Source of the DNA: Ptychodera flava
Taxonomy: Eukaryota; Hemichordata; Enteropneusta; Ptychoderidae
Assembly (NCBI RefSeq): GCF_041260155.1
Contig: NC_091942.1
Span: 14,967,501-15,031,500 of the forward strand
DNA: 64,000 bases
Direction of reading: 5' to 3'
A program made the translations under genes and the position numbers. How positions within the stretch are numbered: position 1 is the first letter of the stretch; each line of letters begins with the position of its first letter. Below are positions 33,836-44,592 of the stretch, piece by piece. The notes under the pieces were generated by a model. That model did not search any database. It was given only the letters and a program-made list of their open reading frames with translations, and had not been told where the DNA came from.

Positions 33836-34056
33836 ATAAGCCTTTGAGTCCCAAAGTCAATTTTTGTTGCCTTTATAAATTAGACTCCAGTCAATTTTTT
33901 CAGATTTTTGCCAAAATTTTGATAAAAAACTGTAGCGTATGAAATGTAATTTCCATTTGGTCCAAAATAATCAAAAACTTACAGAAAAAATCATAAAATT
34001 AGTAAAATGTTGCACTAAAATTTTGCTCGGAAAAATTATAGCACTCAAAGGGTCAA
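33836..34056. mobile_element. MITE family A, copy 2
   Basis: Begins 'aagcctttgagtcccaaagtc' and ends GCACTCAAAGGGTCAA. The interior shares GCCAAAATTTTGATAAAAA and 'tttggtccaaaataatcaaaaa' with the other copies. Its terminal TTAA is degraded. Confidence 0.7.
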
Positions 34057-34800
34057 ATAAATTTCACTGAATATGCCACAGCTTTTTGTCTGGGTCTGGG
34101 AAAACTGACACTTAGGAGGACGCCACCACCCCGTCCATAGTCTGTGGTTAGATCAGACCTTTCTGATGTTCTGTAATTGTGACCACTGTGACCTTTGACT
34201 CGCACATGTTCAAAGGCTGGCCAGGGTTTCCAGTAGCAGACACTGTGCTTATCAATATTGCAGATTTCTGATTAGACCCAAAGTTTCGTACTGGGTGTAG
34301 GTCCTTTGTCAATTATGGGCAAGAATATATCAGTATATATAGCAATGACATAGCAATTTTCAGATTCATGATAACATTTTAATCTGTATTGGATACAGTT
34401 TTTTCTTCCATAAAGGGAGTACCGGTACTTTGGCTATCGGTGTGTGATGGTGCTAAAGATGACATTGAACAAAATCAGAAGAAAAAAAATTGCTGTGCTT
34501 TGAAGATCATTGATCAGTAAACTGTCATCCATACAAAGCTATAATTAGCTGGGATTCAGGAGATGTGTATCGGTGAACTTCCTCTATCACTGATAAAATA
34601 TTTACATTATAGCCAGCTTCAGATTGGCAAGACCTGGTACATTTAATTTTCAACAATTTGAGTGACAATTTGGACATTAACATCTCAAATGTAACCAGGA
34701 TGTTGAAGAGGCATGTGTTAAATATAGATGTTGAGCTGGTTAATTTATGTCAGTCAAGGAGAAACCCTTTTCACAGTATCCAGTATTTCACATTGTGCAA
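34057..34800. other. Intergenic, no gene recognised
   Basis: Ordinary AT-rich sequence. It includes TGACCTTTGA at about 34189, an orphan nuclear-receptor-type half-site extension. Confidence 0.4.
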
Positions 34801-35167
34801 TTAAGGTAGCTATAGAACGAGCCTCGGGGAAAGATATTCAGACTTTCCAATTTTATCAATTCTATTCTGATCTACCACTTATTGGGGTTCATTTTAAAGC
34901 TCTTGGTGTAAGAAAATTTTTTGCAGTCTTTCGTTTTTCAAAAATCGCAAATTTTATTTTTCCCTATAGAGTTAACACAGGGATGGCAGCCATTTTGAAT
35001 TTCAAATGTCGGGAAATCTTAGGTAATTTGTCTGTCTAGTACCAAATTTTGCACAGTGACCCTCGATTTTCATTCTTCATTTGGTTAGAGAATGGTCAAA
35101 AGTTTCATTGAGGACAGTTTGAACAAAAGTTCAAAATATTTCACTTTTGAGGCGCATACTACCTTAA
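34801..35167. mobile_element. MITE family B, copy 1 (367 bp)
   Basis: Starts TTAAGGTAGC and ends CTACCTTAA, giving inverted termini with TTAA at both edges. The interior includes AGTTAACACAGGGATGGCAG, 'ccattttgaatttcaaat', a 'tagtaccaaattttg' block and 'gtgaccctcgattttcatt', shared with three other copies. The 103-codon frame across it is not a gene. Confidence 0.8.
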
Positions 35168-35594
35168 AACTATCAAGCTAGCAGATATTTCTAATACTGA
35201 TTTCTGAAATGGGAGACTTCAAGCCACATTACTCAGTCTGTAGTCCAGAATTAGTTCATGTTGCTTTTGGCTGTTTACACAATGGAAGTCACTCTGTTTT
35301 AAGTTCCTTTGAAAGTTTCTAAGAGTCCATCAGTCTGTTTTGAGATGAACTGGTAAACAAGCTGTAATGATAACAGTTCAAAAGGCATATAAACTAATTT
35401 AAAGTAAATAAATCAAAGATTTCCCCGAGAGCTGTCACGAAGCAAAGTTACTTTTATGAAAGTGAAACAAAAAATTCTCAGCTGACACACCAACAATAAA
35501 CACTGCCTGTGGCAGCATCATAGTATGGCATCACTGTATGAAACACATCATCATGATCATTGCATCTATTTTACCACACAGACAGAAACATCCA

Positions 35595-35819
35595 TTAACT
35601 TTTTGAGCACCAAAGTACATTTTTGTCCCTTTAATGAAATATACCCCAATAGTTTTTTTCCAGATTTTTGCCAAAATTTTGACCAAAAATCATAGCCAAT
35701 GAAATGTGATGTCTATTTGGTCCAAAATTTTCAAAAACTTACAGAAAATTTCATGAAAAATGGTAAAATGTTGCACTGAAATTTTGGTGGGAAAAATTAC
35801 AGCATACTCTATGTGTTAA
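35595..35819. mobile_element. MITE family A, copy 3
   Basis: Bounded by TTAA (35595-35598 and 35816-35819). The interior has GCCAAAATTTTGACCAAAAA, 'gaaatgtgatgtctatttggtcc' and 'attttggtgggaaaaattaca'. The right terminal repeat is more diverged than in copy 4. Confidence 0.75.
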
Positions 35820-37768
35820 ACACATGCAAACAGTGTGTGAAAACATGAAAAATGCACAAACTTCTCCGTCATTGACATTTATTCTCCAATTTCTTCATTC
35901 ACCAAGTACACAGGTATATTAACACTCCTGTCTTATCAGTTTCATTTTTTCTTAAAAAATCTATCTTACATAAATATTCAATAAACGTAACACATCTATA
36001 GAATTCTATCATGATAGACTATACCCAATCTAAACCCAACACCATATACACATATTCTAATATTGCCAGGTAAAATAGGATCTCATAAAATTTTAAATCT
36101 GCTTTTCTCCGATATATACATTTAACAAATTTTCCAAGATTATATAATCATAAAAACATGTTCATAAAGATAAACCCACTTTATTTTTGCGTGAAGTGGT
36201 ATCATTCACTTTCAGATGATAATAGGACTGTTGCATAATTTTTGGTAAAGTTGGGGGTAGAACTTAAAACAGGGTAGTACTGAATTCAAACAAAAGTTTA
36301 ATACAAATATATTGCTTTGTGGTTAGTACACATAAATGTGGAACAGGGATCAATGTTTAAAATATGATGGCATTTCTGTCAAAAAAATTCACAAATTCAG
36401 ATATCACAATTATACTAAATAACATTATAACACTTGTACTTTCTAATCAGATATCTGGTTGGATATCTGATATTAAATATGTGAACTGAATGTGAACATA
36501 GTGTGTTTCTGCAGAATTTAAGATGTAACAGAAAATTCACAGAAAATCTGCTGGTGACTGCCCAGGTGAGGGACTGTGATCAAGTATTGGTACGCATTCA
36601 CATGACCTATCCATGGACAGTGGCACAGATCAGTCTCACAGACTTTTTACCCATCATTCCTTTAAGTTCACATTGATTAGGAAACAGTGATTCTGTCTTT
36701 CAATACAATAAGAGTGTTCAAATGCATACATTGAAACAAATTACACAAACTGGCAAAAATGCTTTCATGTTGACAAATTTTGCGTAAGAGATCTCACTAA
36801 TTGGAAGAAAATAGTTGAAGAAAATCAAATAATTAACTAATGGCTTCTCCTACTGAATGGTCTGTGGAAGAAAGAACATCCCTGTGCAAGGAGGGATCTG
36901 GAAAACTTTCCCAGAAACTATGAAACAAAACTTTCCAATCTGGTATGCTTTTTACAAGCACTGGTACAAGTACTGATGAAAAGTGGCCACTCTTTGTGAA
37001 ATCATGGTATAACAATTTTTTAAGTTCAGTTCTACACACTTTTTGATGTAATAACATAATTTATAGCAAGAAGTAAAACCAGCAGTACTTTAATACAACA
37101 AAACAAGATTTCAGACTAAGAAAATTATGATAAGAAATAACATATTTTACTTCTATAGTGTACATAAGAATCAAGCCATACTTTTTTCATTCTGAATACT
37201 TCACGGAGTAAATGTTTCTCTACTCACCATGTGAAACCTGTCTGCTAAAACTGTCATTCTAATTTAATGTAATGACAGTGTAAATATGTGTGTCATCTTT
37301 TCACTTCATGTGCATTCAAGTACCATGATTAAAAATTTATGACAGCGATATTGAAAAATGGTTGAGTGAACAAATACCCAGCCCTCAAACAAAGAAGGCA
37401 CAGTTAAGGTTTTCTGGAGATTCAGATTCTGTAATGTTGAAAAGACATCACAATCAAGGTCTGGGATCTGTACACTGGGCACATGTCGCTGATGATGCGT
37501 ATATGACCCTAAATGTTACGTCAAATATATTCTGCCATTGTAGATGATTTCTGTCAGTTTCATACCACTTCCATGGGTGTGAACATCTTAAAACTTGTAC
37601 TGCTGGGCAAATTGTATTGACATGCATGACCAATTCTCTGGAAATCATCAAGAAATAACAATTTTCATCTGCATTTTGATACCTGGCATTGCTCTAGTTT
37701 CCTTGTCACAAAGACTGTAATAATTGATAATTGATAACAAATTTATGAACAAGTTCAAATGTAGCTTA
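35820..37768. other. Intergenic, no gene recognised
   Basis: AT-rich, no protein family, RNA gene or clear repeat on either strand. A minus-strand frame at 36833-37057 is unrecognised. Confidence 0.45.
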
Positions 37769-37944
37769 GCGCCCTCATTCTGTTGCCTAAAGATTACTAG
37801 AATGTACTTTCATGAAATTTTAAAATTTCCTAAGGGATTTGAATCCTTGGCGATCAGCGCCCTCATTCTGTTGCCTAAAGATTACTAGAATGTACTTTCA
37901 TGAAATTTTAAAATTTCCTAAGGGATTTGAATCCTTGGCAATCA
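37769..37944. repeat. Recent 88-bp tandem duplication
   Basis: Two abutting 88-bp units beginning GCGCCCTCATTCTGTTGCC differ at only about one position near the end of the unit. Near identity implies a recent duplication. Confidence 0.95.
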
Positions 37945-40900
37945 GCTGGTCTCAAATGTAAAACATAACTATGTTTAATAGAAAGCCAACATAGGAGACT
38001 GTTTACAGTAAATGTCTTCCTAGAAAAAGTAAGTACAGTGCCCTCAAACACAGCTCAGTGATTTCACAAACATTTTAGGAATGACACCTGGAGAGGATGA
38101 TGTACTTTTGCCATGAATAAACAACAGAGGATTGTAAGGTACTAATACCAGTAACATACATACATTCATAGCTTGAAACATCATTGATATTTGGACAAAA
38201 AAATTCAGTGTGCAGTTCTGAAATCAACCACCAGTATGTTACTCAGAGGTCAACATTTTACAAAACAAAGTCATGACAAGAATACATAATCAGTGTACGC
38301 CAAAAGTACAAAAATACAGGTGACGTGAGAACAGAAATCTCAGCAAATATAGCCACACTTTATGTCCCAACGACTAAAATGTACAACAAAGTTTCTGTAT
38401 CTCACTCTGCACAACCCATGGCATTGACACGTTTTCATTGCTAATTCATTCAGGATATGTATGACATTTGAATTTTGACACATATCTTAGCTCTAATGAC
38501 GGATCTATTATCTACAATAGTAATATCTCATTTTCTATCTCTTTGTTCCTTTGCACATAATGGTCTCTGAGTATTCAATATATGATTACAGAAGGTAAAA
38601 TTCTTTCATAACTTACTAGGTGTTGCTGTACAACACACAACTTTTTCATTCTTTCAAATAATACTGAAAAAAAATTCCTTTGAAACCGCCCTCAGATATA
38701 AATGTTTAGAGATACAGACAAACCCTTATAAAAATGTGCCACAAGAATCCAAATGGGGCAAAGGTCTCACAAGAATGCATTGGGACTGAGCCTGCAATGG
38801 GATTTCTGTGGTAAATTTTGGTGATGGTCCATTATGGATTCCTACAATCCAAAAGAAATTCAATGGTAATTCTATTGAACAGTTTCTAGTGCACGATAAC
38901 CCTAGCAAGATTCCTATAAGATGTGCTAGTGATGGAAGCAAACAGAAATGCTGCAAACTCCCTCGAGGGGATTTTTTAAACAGATTGCACCATGACAATG
39001 GTGAGAAGGTCCACTGAGCATCACAAACAGGGACTCCCTTATCCCCAAAGATATCTCAGCAGCCTAGCTAGGCCTGGCTGAAATAGTCAGTATATCCCAT
39101 TCCACTACACACACTGCTATATGGAACGTCTTCCAGTAAAAACATCTGGTAAAACTAACGCAAAAAACAACCCTCTGTATTGTATGCACATATCTGCCAC
39201 TCCCCTTTTCCATGGCGATAAATTTACAGCTTCAGATTATAATCTTAACAATTCTTATCAATTTCTTGCTTCACGTAAATACGGGGAGGAGTTCAAAATG
39301 TTAAATCCCAGAGTAAATAATAGACTGGGATCATGATATGTACAATTAGATACATTCAGATAAAGAAATAACTATCTAAATATGATAAATATAGAATTCC
39401 ACGAAAAAGTAACATAAGTAAACACTGTACCTAAGGTGGTTATTTCTGATTGGCCAGATGCATTGAGATAGAGGTCCTCAGGTGAGAGGGTCAAGATAGG
39501 TCAAGGGGTCATGACACATGCTCAACAGGAACCACTCTGCCAGATCCTCCCTGCCATACATCAATACAAAGTACACTGCAACCCAAAGGTCATTTTCCTT
39601 CCTTGTGATCACGAATAAAATCAATCAACCCTTCGTCACAAAACCTGGTAGTATTTTCCAGATCTGGTCTAAAAATGTAAGTACCACATTGGGCAGGTCT
39701 GCATATGAATAGATCATTAACAGCATGATAAACAGACAGTTATACAATCCTCACTGAGCAAAGTGTGTAGACCTGATCAACATTGCCGTCAGAAAACATG
39801 ATCCTGCAGTATCTCTGATCTCCAAATGATACAAATACTTGAATCCAAAAATGGAATTTTTCAAAATTTTCTTGCCAGCTTTTCTCCTGAGTGATTTGCC
39901 TTGGTTTCACCTATGGCATAACACCATGGAGGTGGGATGGGATTCCTACCGTCATGGTAACACGTACCTGATATTAGATTTGTCAGCAGGTCAGTTTATT
40001 GTCACTGTACTTCTTGTATGCTAATTCTGCATGAGGTCAATAATATCACTGGCCGTGCCTCAGATGTGTGTAAAGAGGTGATGACACAGGCTATATGAGC
40101 AATGACAATCCATTTGCCAAATTTTCAAGATGAGTCTTTCAAAAAGATTATTATACTGAAACCAATGCGGATTTATTTTAGGCAGCAGTCAGTCACCTTT
40201 ACCCAGTGGAAGGACCTTGCCCAGTGTTCAGTCACACATGCAAGATAATTTGGTGTTTTGCAAACAGGGTGATCATATGGAAACAGGAACCGATTCACAA
40301 AATGTGCGACGTAACACGACTCTGTACAACTTTTAAAATGTATCCAAATATTGTGGAATTCCACGCTGCCTTGCCTATACAAGCTTTAAAAATGTATTCA
40401 AATTTTGCGAAATTCCACATTGCCTTGCCTATCACACAGTAGCAAAAATGGTACGTCGTACACTGTTTTGACATATGGGAATCAGCAATTCATCCAAAAC
40501 GTTTGTTAAGTTTACAATGCCGTAAATGCGGTACAGCACGTGGTCGAACTCTCAAACTTCAAAGATGGGTGCCCGTTCCTATGTACAACGTACTACAGTT
40601 AGTAAGGGTTGAAAATTATCAGCTATTAATCACCAGATTCATATCTTAGCCAAACCTGGTGCCTGGCCAACGATAGGGTGTCTAAAAAAATTCAAAAGGG
40701 CAAAATAACCTTTCTGAGGTTGTCCTGGAGACCTGTTTATACCTGGAGAATGGCAGGTGGGGCTACTATTGTTTGCGGTGGAACTGGGCAATAGGACACC
40801 AACATCACTTGTTGCATTTGTTGGTGAAATTCCTTTGAAAGAGATACTGCTACAACACTGTTGTGGAATAACTCATTACAACACTGTAATGTTCACAATA

Positions 40901-41760
40901 ACAGAACCACAAAGCTGGAAGTAATTGTCCAAATTTCTGCATGACAGGACAGTTAAACCAGGGCACTTCATACGCAACAACACAATACAAAGCTATACAC
41001 CACTGCGTACGTTCAAAATGCAACGCCCAAACTGTAAATTGTGAAGTTGACAGGACCTGCTGACAATCACCACAGAAACCTCCCGCATAGACTGCAGAGT
41101 TTGATGACATCATCAAATTGTGTGACAATTAAAATATATACTTCTAATGGATGCAGACTATAAATGCAAAATTGACAGATCCATAAAATTTGACTAATGT
41201 AAATCTTTCTGGTGGCAAAAAGGTCTGATAGATTCTGGAAAACATATGCAGCTGGAAAGAGACAAAAGGGCCAAGTGGTATAGCGAAGATATCATGTGTT
41301 ATATATTACAGCTGAATAAAAAATGTTATGCTTCAGAAATTTGATGGATTTTAGGTCTATTTTGAAAGATTCAGAATGGTTATTAATTTCACGTGCCATT
41401 TATCAGCAACAATTCACTTTAATTTAGAAACAGTTTCTTGTCATATCAAAAATGTTAGCACTTCAGTGAGCAGAGTAGAATGTATTGTGTGGCACAGAAT
41501 GTTTACGTTTCTTCCTAATTACTGATGTCAGTACAGAGAACATTGTTTCAATTTGGTAAACGTTCAAATTTCTGTTCAGCATAGTTTTGTATCTTTGGCC
41601 TACGTCTTCTCTATTTTGGATAATTGTTAAAAATTAGTCATATTTTGCACAGTTTTTGCTTCAAACACATTTCATTTCAACAGGTCTTAGCAAAGAGTAC
41701 TGTTTCAATAATATTAGACTTGACCAAACAAAGCAGCCGAAAAATTTTAACACCTGCGAA
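37945..41760. other. Intergenic downstream of USH1G, no gene recognised
   Basis: AT-rich. It contains a half-site cluster at 39488-39511 and a short direct repeat near 40336-40440 ('aaaatgtat.caaat.ttg.gaattccac'). Frames of 60-90 codons (for example 38726-38998 and 40850-41128, minus strand) are not recognised. Confidence 0.45.
39488..39511. promoter_or_regulatory. Cluster of three nuclear-receptor half-sites (DR4 + DR2)
   Basis: GGGTCA (39488-39493), AGGTCA (39498-39503) and GGGTCA (39506-39511) lie in one direction with spacings of 4 and 2. This matches the geometry bound by RXR heterodimers. Function is unproven. Confidence 0.3.
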
Positions 41761-41779
41761 TTTATTAATAATATTTATT
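41761..41779 (-). promoter_or_regulatory. Candidate USH1G poly(A) signals
   Basis: Two minus-strand AATAAA hexamers (41761-41766 and 41774-41779) lie about 1.2 kb beyond the USH1G stop. The distance is long, so this is tentative. Confidence 0.3.
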
Positions 41780-42935
41780 AAGAATATTGATGAATTTCAA
41801 TATGCATGTTGTAACGGTGACCAGCTTGGCTTTGAGGGCAGACCATAAACTGCAATCATTATAAGGAAGCATTGTTGAGATATGGCAGACAATGGCAATT
41901 CTTTGTCCTTTCTAAAGTTCAGACGCAAAATTGTCAGCAAAAAAATGTTTTCCATTCAGGAATTTAAAACAGTACTGCTCTTTAATTGTACTGCACTTCA
42001 CCCAAAGCTACTAAACACCATTGGAGTGTTAAAGTAGTGAAGATTATGACAGCATGAGTACTGTATGAATTTTAAAAAGTTCAAATTTTTCAAGAGGAAA
42101 TAGCGCAGAAGAGACACCGTACTGGAGTATCAAGGCTGATAGCTCCTCTTTCCTTACAAAAAATAACTGGAAAAAAGCTATGACAAATAGAAAATAAAAA
42201 TCCAAGTTCCTACAAACCATGCCATACAGATGTGAAAAAAACATGTTTGCCTTGCACGGCAAAGTCTGAAGAAAAGGAGCTAAGGAGAACTGAAATCCTT
42301 CTCTGGAAGTACCAGAAAATTGATCTTTGGCCCCTCTGCAATGGAAGAAATCAACAAAAGCCAAGTGTGGAAATAAAATCACTATCTTAAAGCTAAATGT
42401 TCTGCAGATGACTTCATGCACAATGTAATTTGACACAATGCCTACATATTTCAGACTACAGCACTACGAAACTTCTCATATTCTATGATTATGAATTCAA
42501 AGCCTTGAGTTGATCATGTTTCATATTTTTTCTTTCACCTTTATAACAGTGAAATGGTCACACAATGGACATTATCTTCACTCTGAATTTTATCACCTGG
42601 ATTGTTTCAGTGATAATTTTACGGGTATGTGTAATTGCTTGTGTCAGTTTACAGAAACAGTACTGAATAAAGGTAACAGGTAGATACTGGGAGTTGTTTT
42701 ATGATGACTAAGGAGTAAAGAGTGCTTTGCAAAAATATCATAAATACAATCAGTGAAATTAAAAATTCTCTAAATTGTAAATTTGATAAAATCAGCTGAA
42801 TAATGCCAATGAAGGGCATTTCATATTTCATTAATGGGCAGCATGATTTTTTTCCACAAATTTTTTGAAAGAAAAATTCGGAGGCTATTTGTAGATTACA
42901 CTGGAACATGTTGGGTTGATTTTGCATCTAACCAA
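41780..42935 (-). other. Probable USH1G 3' UTR and downstream sequence
   Basis: No other coding sequence is supported. The 130- and 92-codon minus-strand frames (42044-42436 and 42649-42927) have no family resemblance and lie in what should be 3' UTR. Confidence 0.4.
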
Positions 42936-44082
42936 TTACAGTACTGTGTCGGTTATTGGTCCAGGCTCATTGAGGACTGCTTTCCTTCTTGCAATTGCTT
43001 CCAGGACTTTGCGGCGTGGGCCGAGGGGCAGACCAACGCTCTTCAAGTCATTATCGCTGCACAGCATGAGAGCGTCCAGATCGATCTGTTCCTGCGTAAA
43101 CAGCGGCAGGTAATCCGTTAACTGGTGGGCCGCGAGGAACAGTTCTAACGGGGAGCTGAAACTGTCATCCTCGTCGTCATCAAGGTCAATGTCATCCTCA
43201 TCCCATGGGAGTTCACCTGCGCTAGTGGTACTGCTGCGGTGCTTTGTTTTATGAACACTTGTATTGGTTTGATGTTCAATATTCACAATATCATCAAGGT
43301 CATCATCGTCCTTGCCTCCTCGGTTGTCACGTAGTCGGTCTTCGTCGTCTTCATTATCCGGTAGCGACATCATGGCGCTTGGATTACCCTTGGGAAGGAA
43401 CATCAGGTTTCCAAATCCCGGCCTGTCGTACAGACCAGACCCTTCTCGATCAGTGTCATCTGTCATAGTATCGATTCCTGAATCGTTGTTGAGGGCTGGT
43501 TCACTGTAGCCACTGGGCTTCACTACGCGGCCATCAAACAAGTCACTCGACAGGGGCGCTCTCCCATATTGTGCCGACTGCATCATCATAACACTGGCGT
43601 TTGTTGTAGAGCGTACAGACCTTTGGTTTTGGTTTGATGCGGGCTGAGTAAAGCCACCGAAGGTACCAACCTGTTTCTTATGATCTATGTGTCCGGCCCC
43701 TTGTTTGCCGTTATGCTTCACGTAGTGACCATCCACCCTATCCATTTTCTTTTGCTGTTTTTCCAATTTTTTCTCTTGCTTCATAGCCATCTTGTCATAC
43801 CTCTTTATTCTGTTATCGGCATCCAAGATGGCCTTTTCTTTCATTTTCTTTACAACTTTCTTATTCAGAGATGCTTGCTTCCCTGCAACTCCATCCAGGA
43901 AGTTGACAATATCCATTCGCTGCATCATGGCGGCCACATCCAGGGCAGTGCGGTGGTCATTGTCCAGCGCCCAGATGTTGCAGCCAAATGACACCAGAAA
44001 AGTCACACAGTTGCTGTGTCCATTGTTCGAAGCGAAGTGTAGTGGAGTGTTTCCTTGGTAGTCACATTTGTCAGGATCTCCT
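42936..44082 (-). CDS. USH1G: USH1G/SANS-type scaffold, large 3'-terminal coding exon (partial gene)
   Basis: The exon starts after acceptor CTTCCATTGCAG (phase 2) and encodes 381 residues. The first 60 or so are ankyrin repeats (GDPDKCDYQGNTPLHFASNN, then WALDNDHRTALDVAAM). Next come a Lys/Glu-rich coiled coil (about 70-115), a low-complexity centre with acidic runs (DDDDLDD) and a tract STTSAGELPWDEDDIDLDDD. A SAM domain follows (about 313-370, LEALMLCSD-like block DLDALMLCSDNDLKSVGLPL, then GPRRKVLEAI), and the C-terminus is DTVL. Human SANS has the same order and ends DTEL, a PDZ ligand for harmonin in the Usher complex of hair-cell stereocilia. ANKS4B is the vertebrate sister gene, so this is likely the single invertebrate USH1G/ANKS4B-type gene. 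The first exon (first ankyrin repeats) was not found upstream, so the gene is partial here. No lesion is seen. Confidence 0.93.
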
Positions 44083-44145
44083 CTGCAATGGAAGTAAGAC
44101 AGACACAGATGTTGATATCACAGTGATATAGTGTACCGCAACAGT

Positions 44146-44476
44146 TTAAGGTAGTTCACCCATCAATTAACTGAAAGATTAAACTTTTGTTGGAACTTGT
44201 CTCAAGGCAATTTTCAACCATTCTCTTTCAAAATCAATAAAAATCAGAGGTCACCCTGTAAATTTTGGTACTAGAGAAACATACATAACATTTACCGATG
44301 TTTGAAATTCAAAATGGCCACCATCCCTGTGTTAACTCTATGGAGAAAAATAAAATGTTCAATTTTCAAAAAACCAAGACGGTGAAAAACTTTCCTTACT
44401 CCAAGTGGTATATTAGGAAAGAATTATAAAAATTTGAGAGTCCTAATATCTGTCCCTGAGGCACATTCTACCTTGA
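44146..44476. mobile_element. MITE family B, copy 2 (opposite orientation to copy 1)
   Basis: Starts TTAAGGTAGTTCACCC and ends 'cattctacctt'. The interior has 'ctttcaaaatcaataaaaatcag', 'tttgaaattcaaaatggccacca' and 'gtgttaactctatgg', the reverse complement of the copy 1 order. It lies immediately next to the USH1G exon, within its intron. Confidence 0.8.
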
Positions 44477-44495
44477 CTTTGCACATACATAGGTT

Positions 44496-44592
44496 CTAAC
44501 CCTTTCATGACCAGACTTGGTTTTATCTGTATTATTGTGATCCATGGCATGGATGGACCTTTATACAGGCATACCGGGTGATTGGGTTAACT
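44496..44592. mobile_element. Short TTAA-ended repeat
   Basis: Begins CTAACCCTTTCATGACCAGA and ends 'tgattgggttaact', with short TAACCC/GGGTTA inverted ends. It may be a deleted relative of MITE family A. Confidence 0.35.

Noticed and set aside
34728-35039. 103-codon frame, and a similar 98-codon frame at 63506-63802
   Set aside because: Both are MITE family B copies read in opposite orientations.
42044-42927. 130- and 92-codon minus-strand frames downstream of USH1G
   Set aside because: They lie beyond the USH1G stop in the likely 3' UTR and have no recognisable domain.
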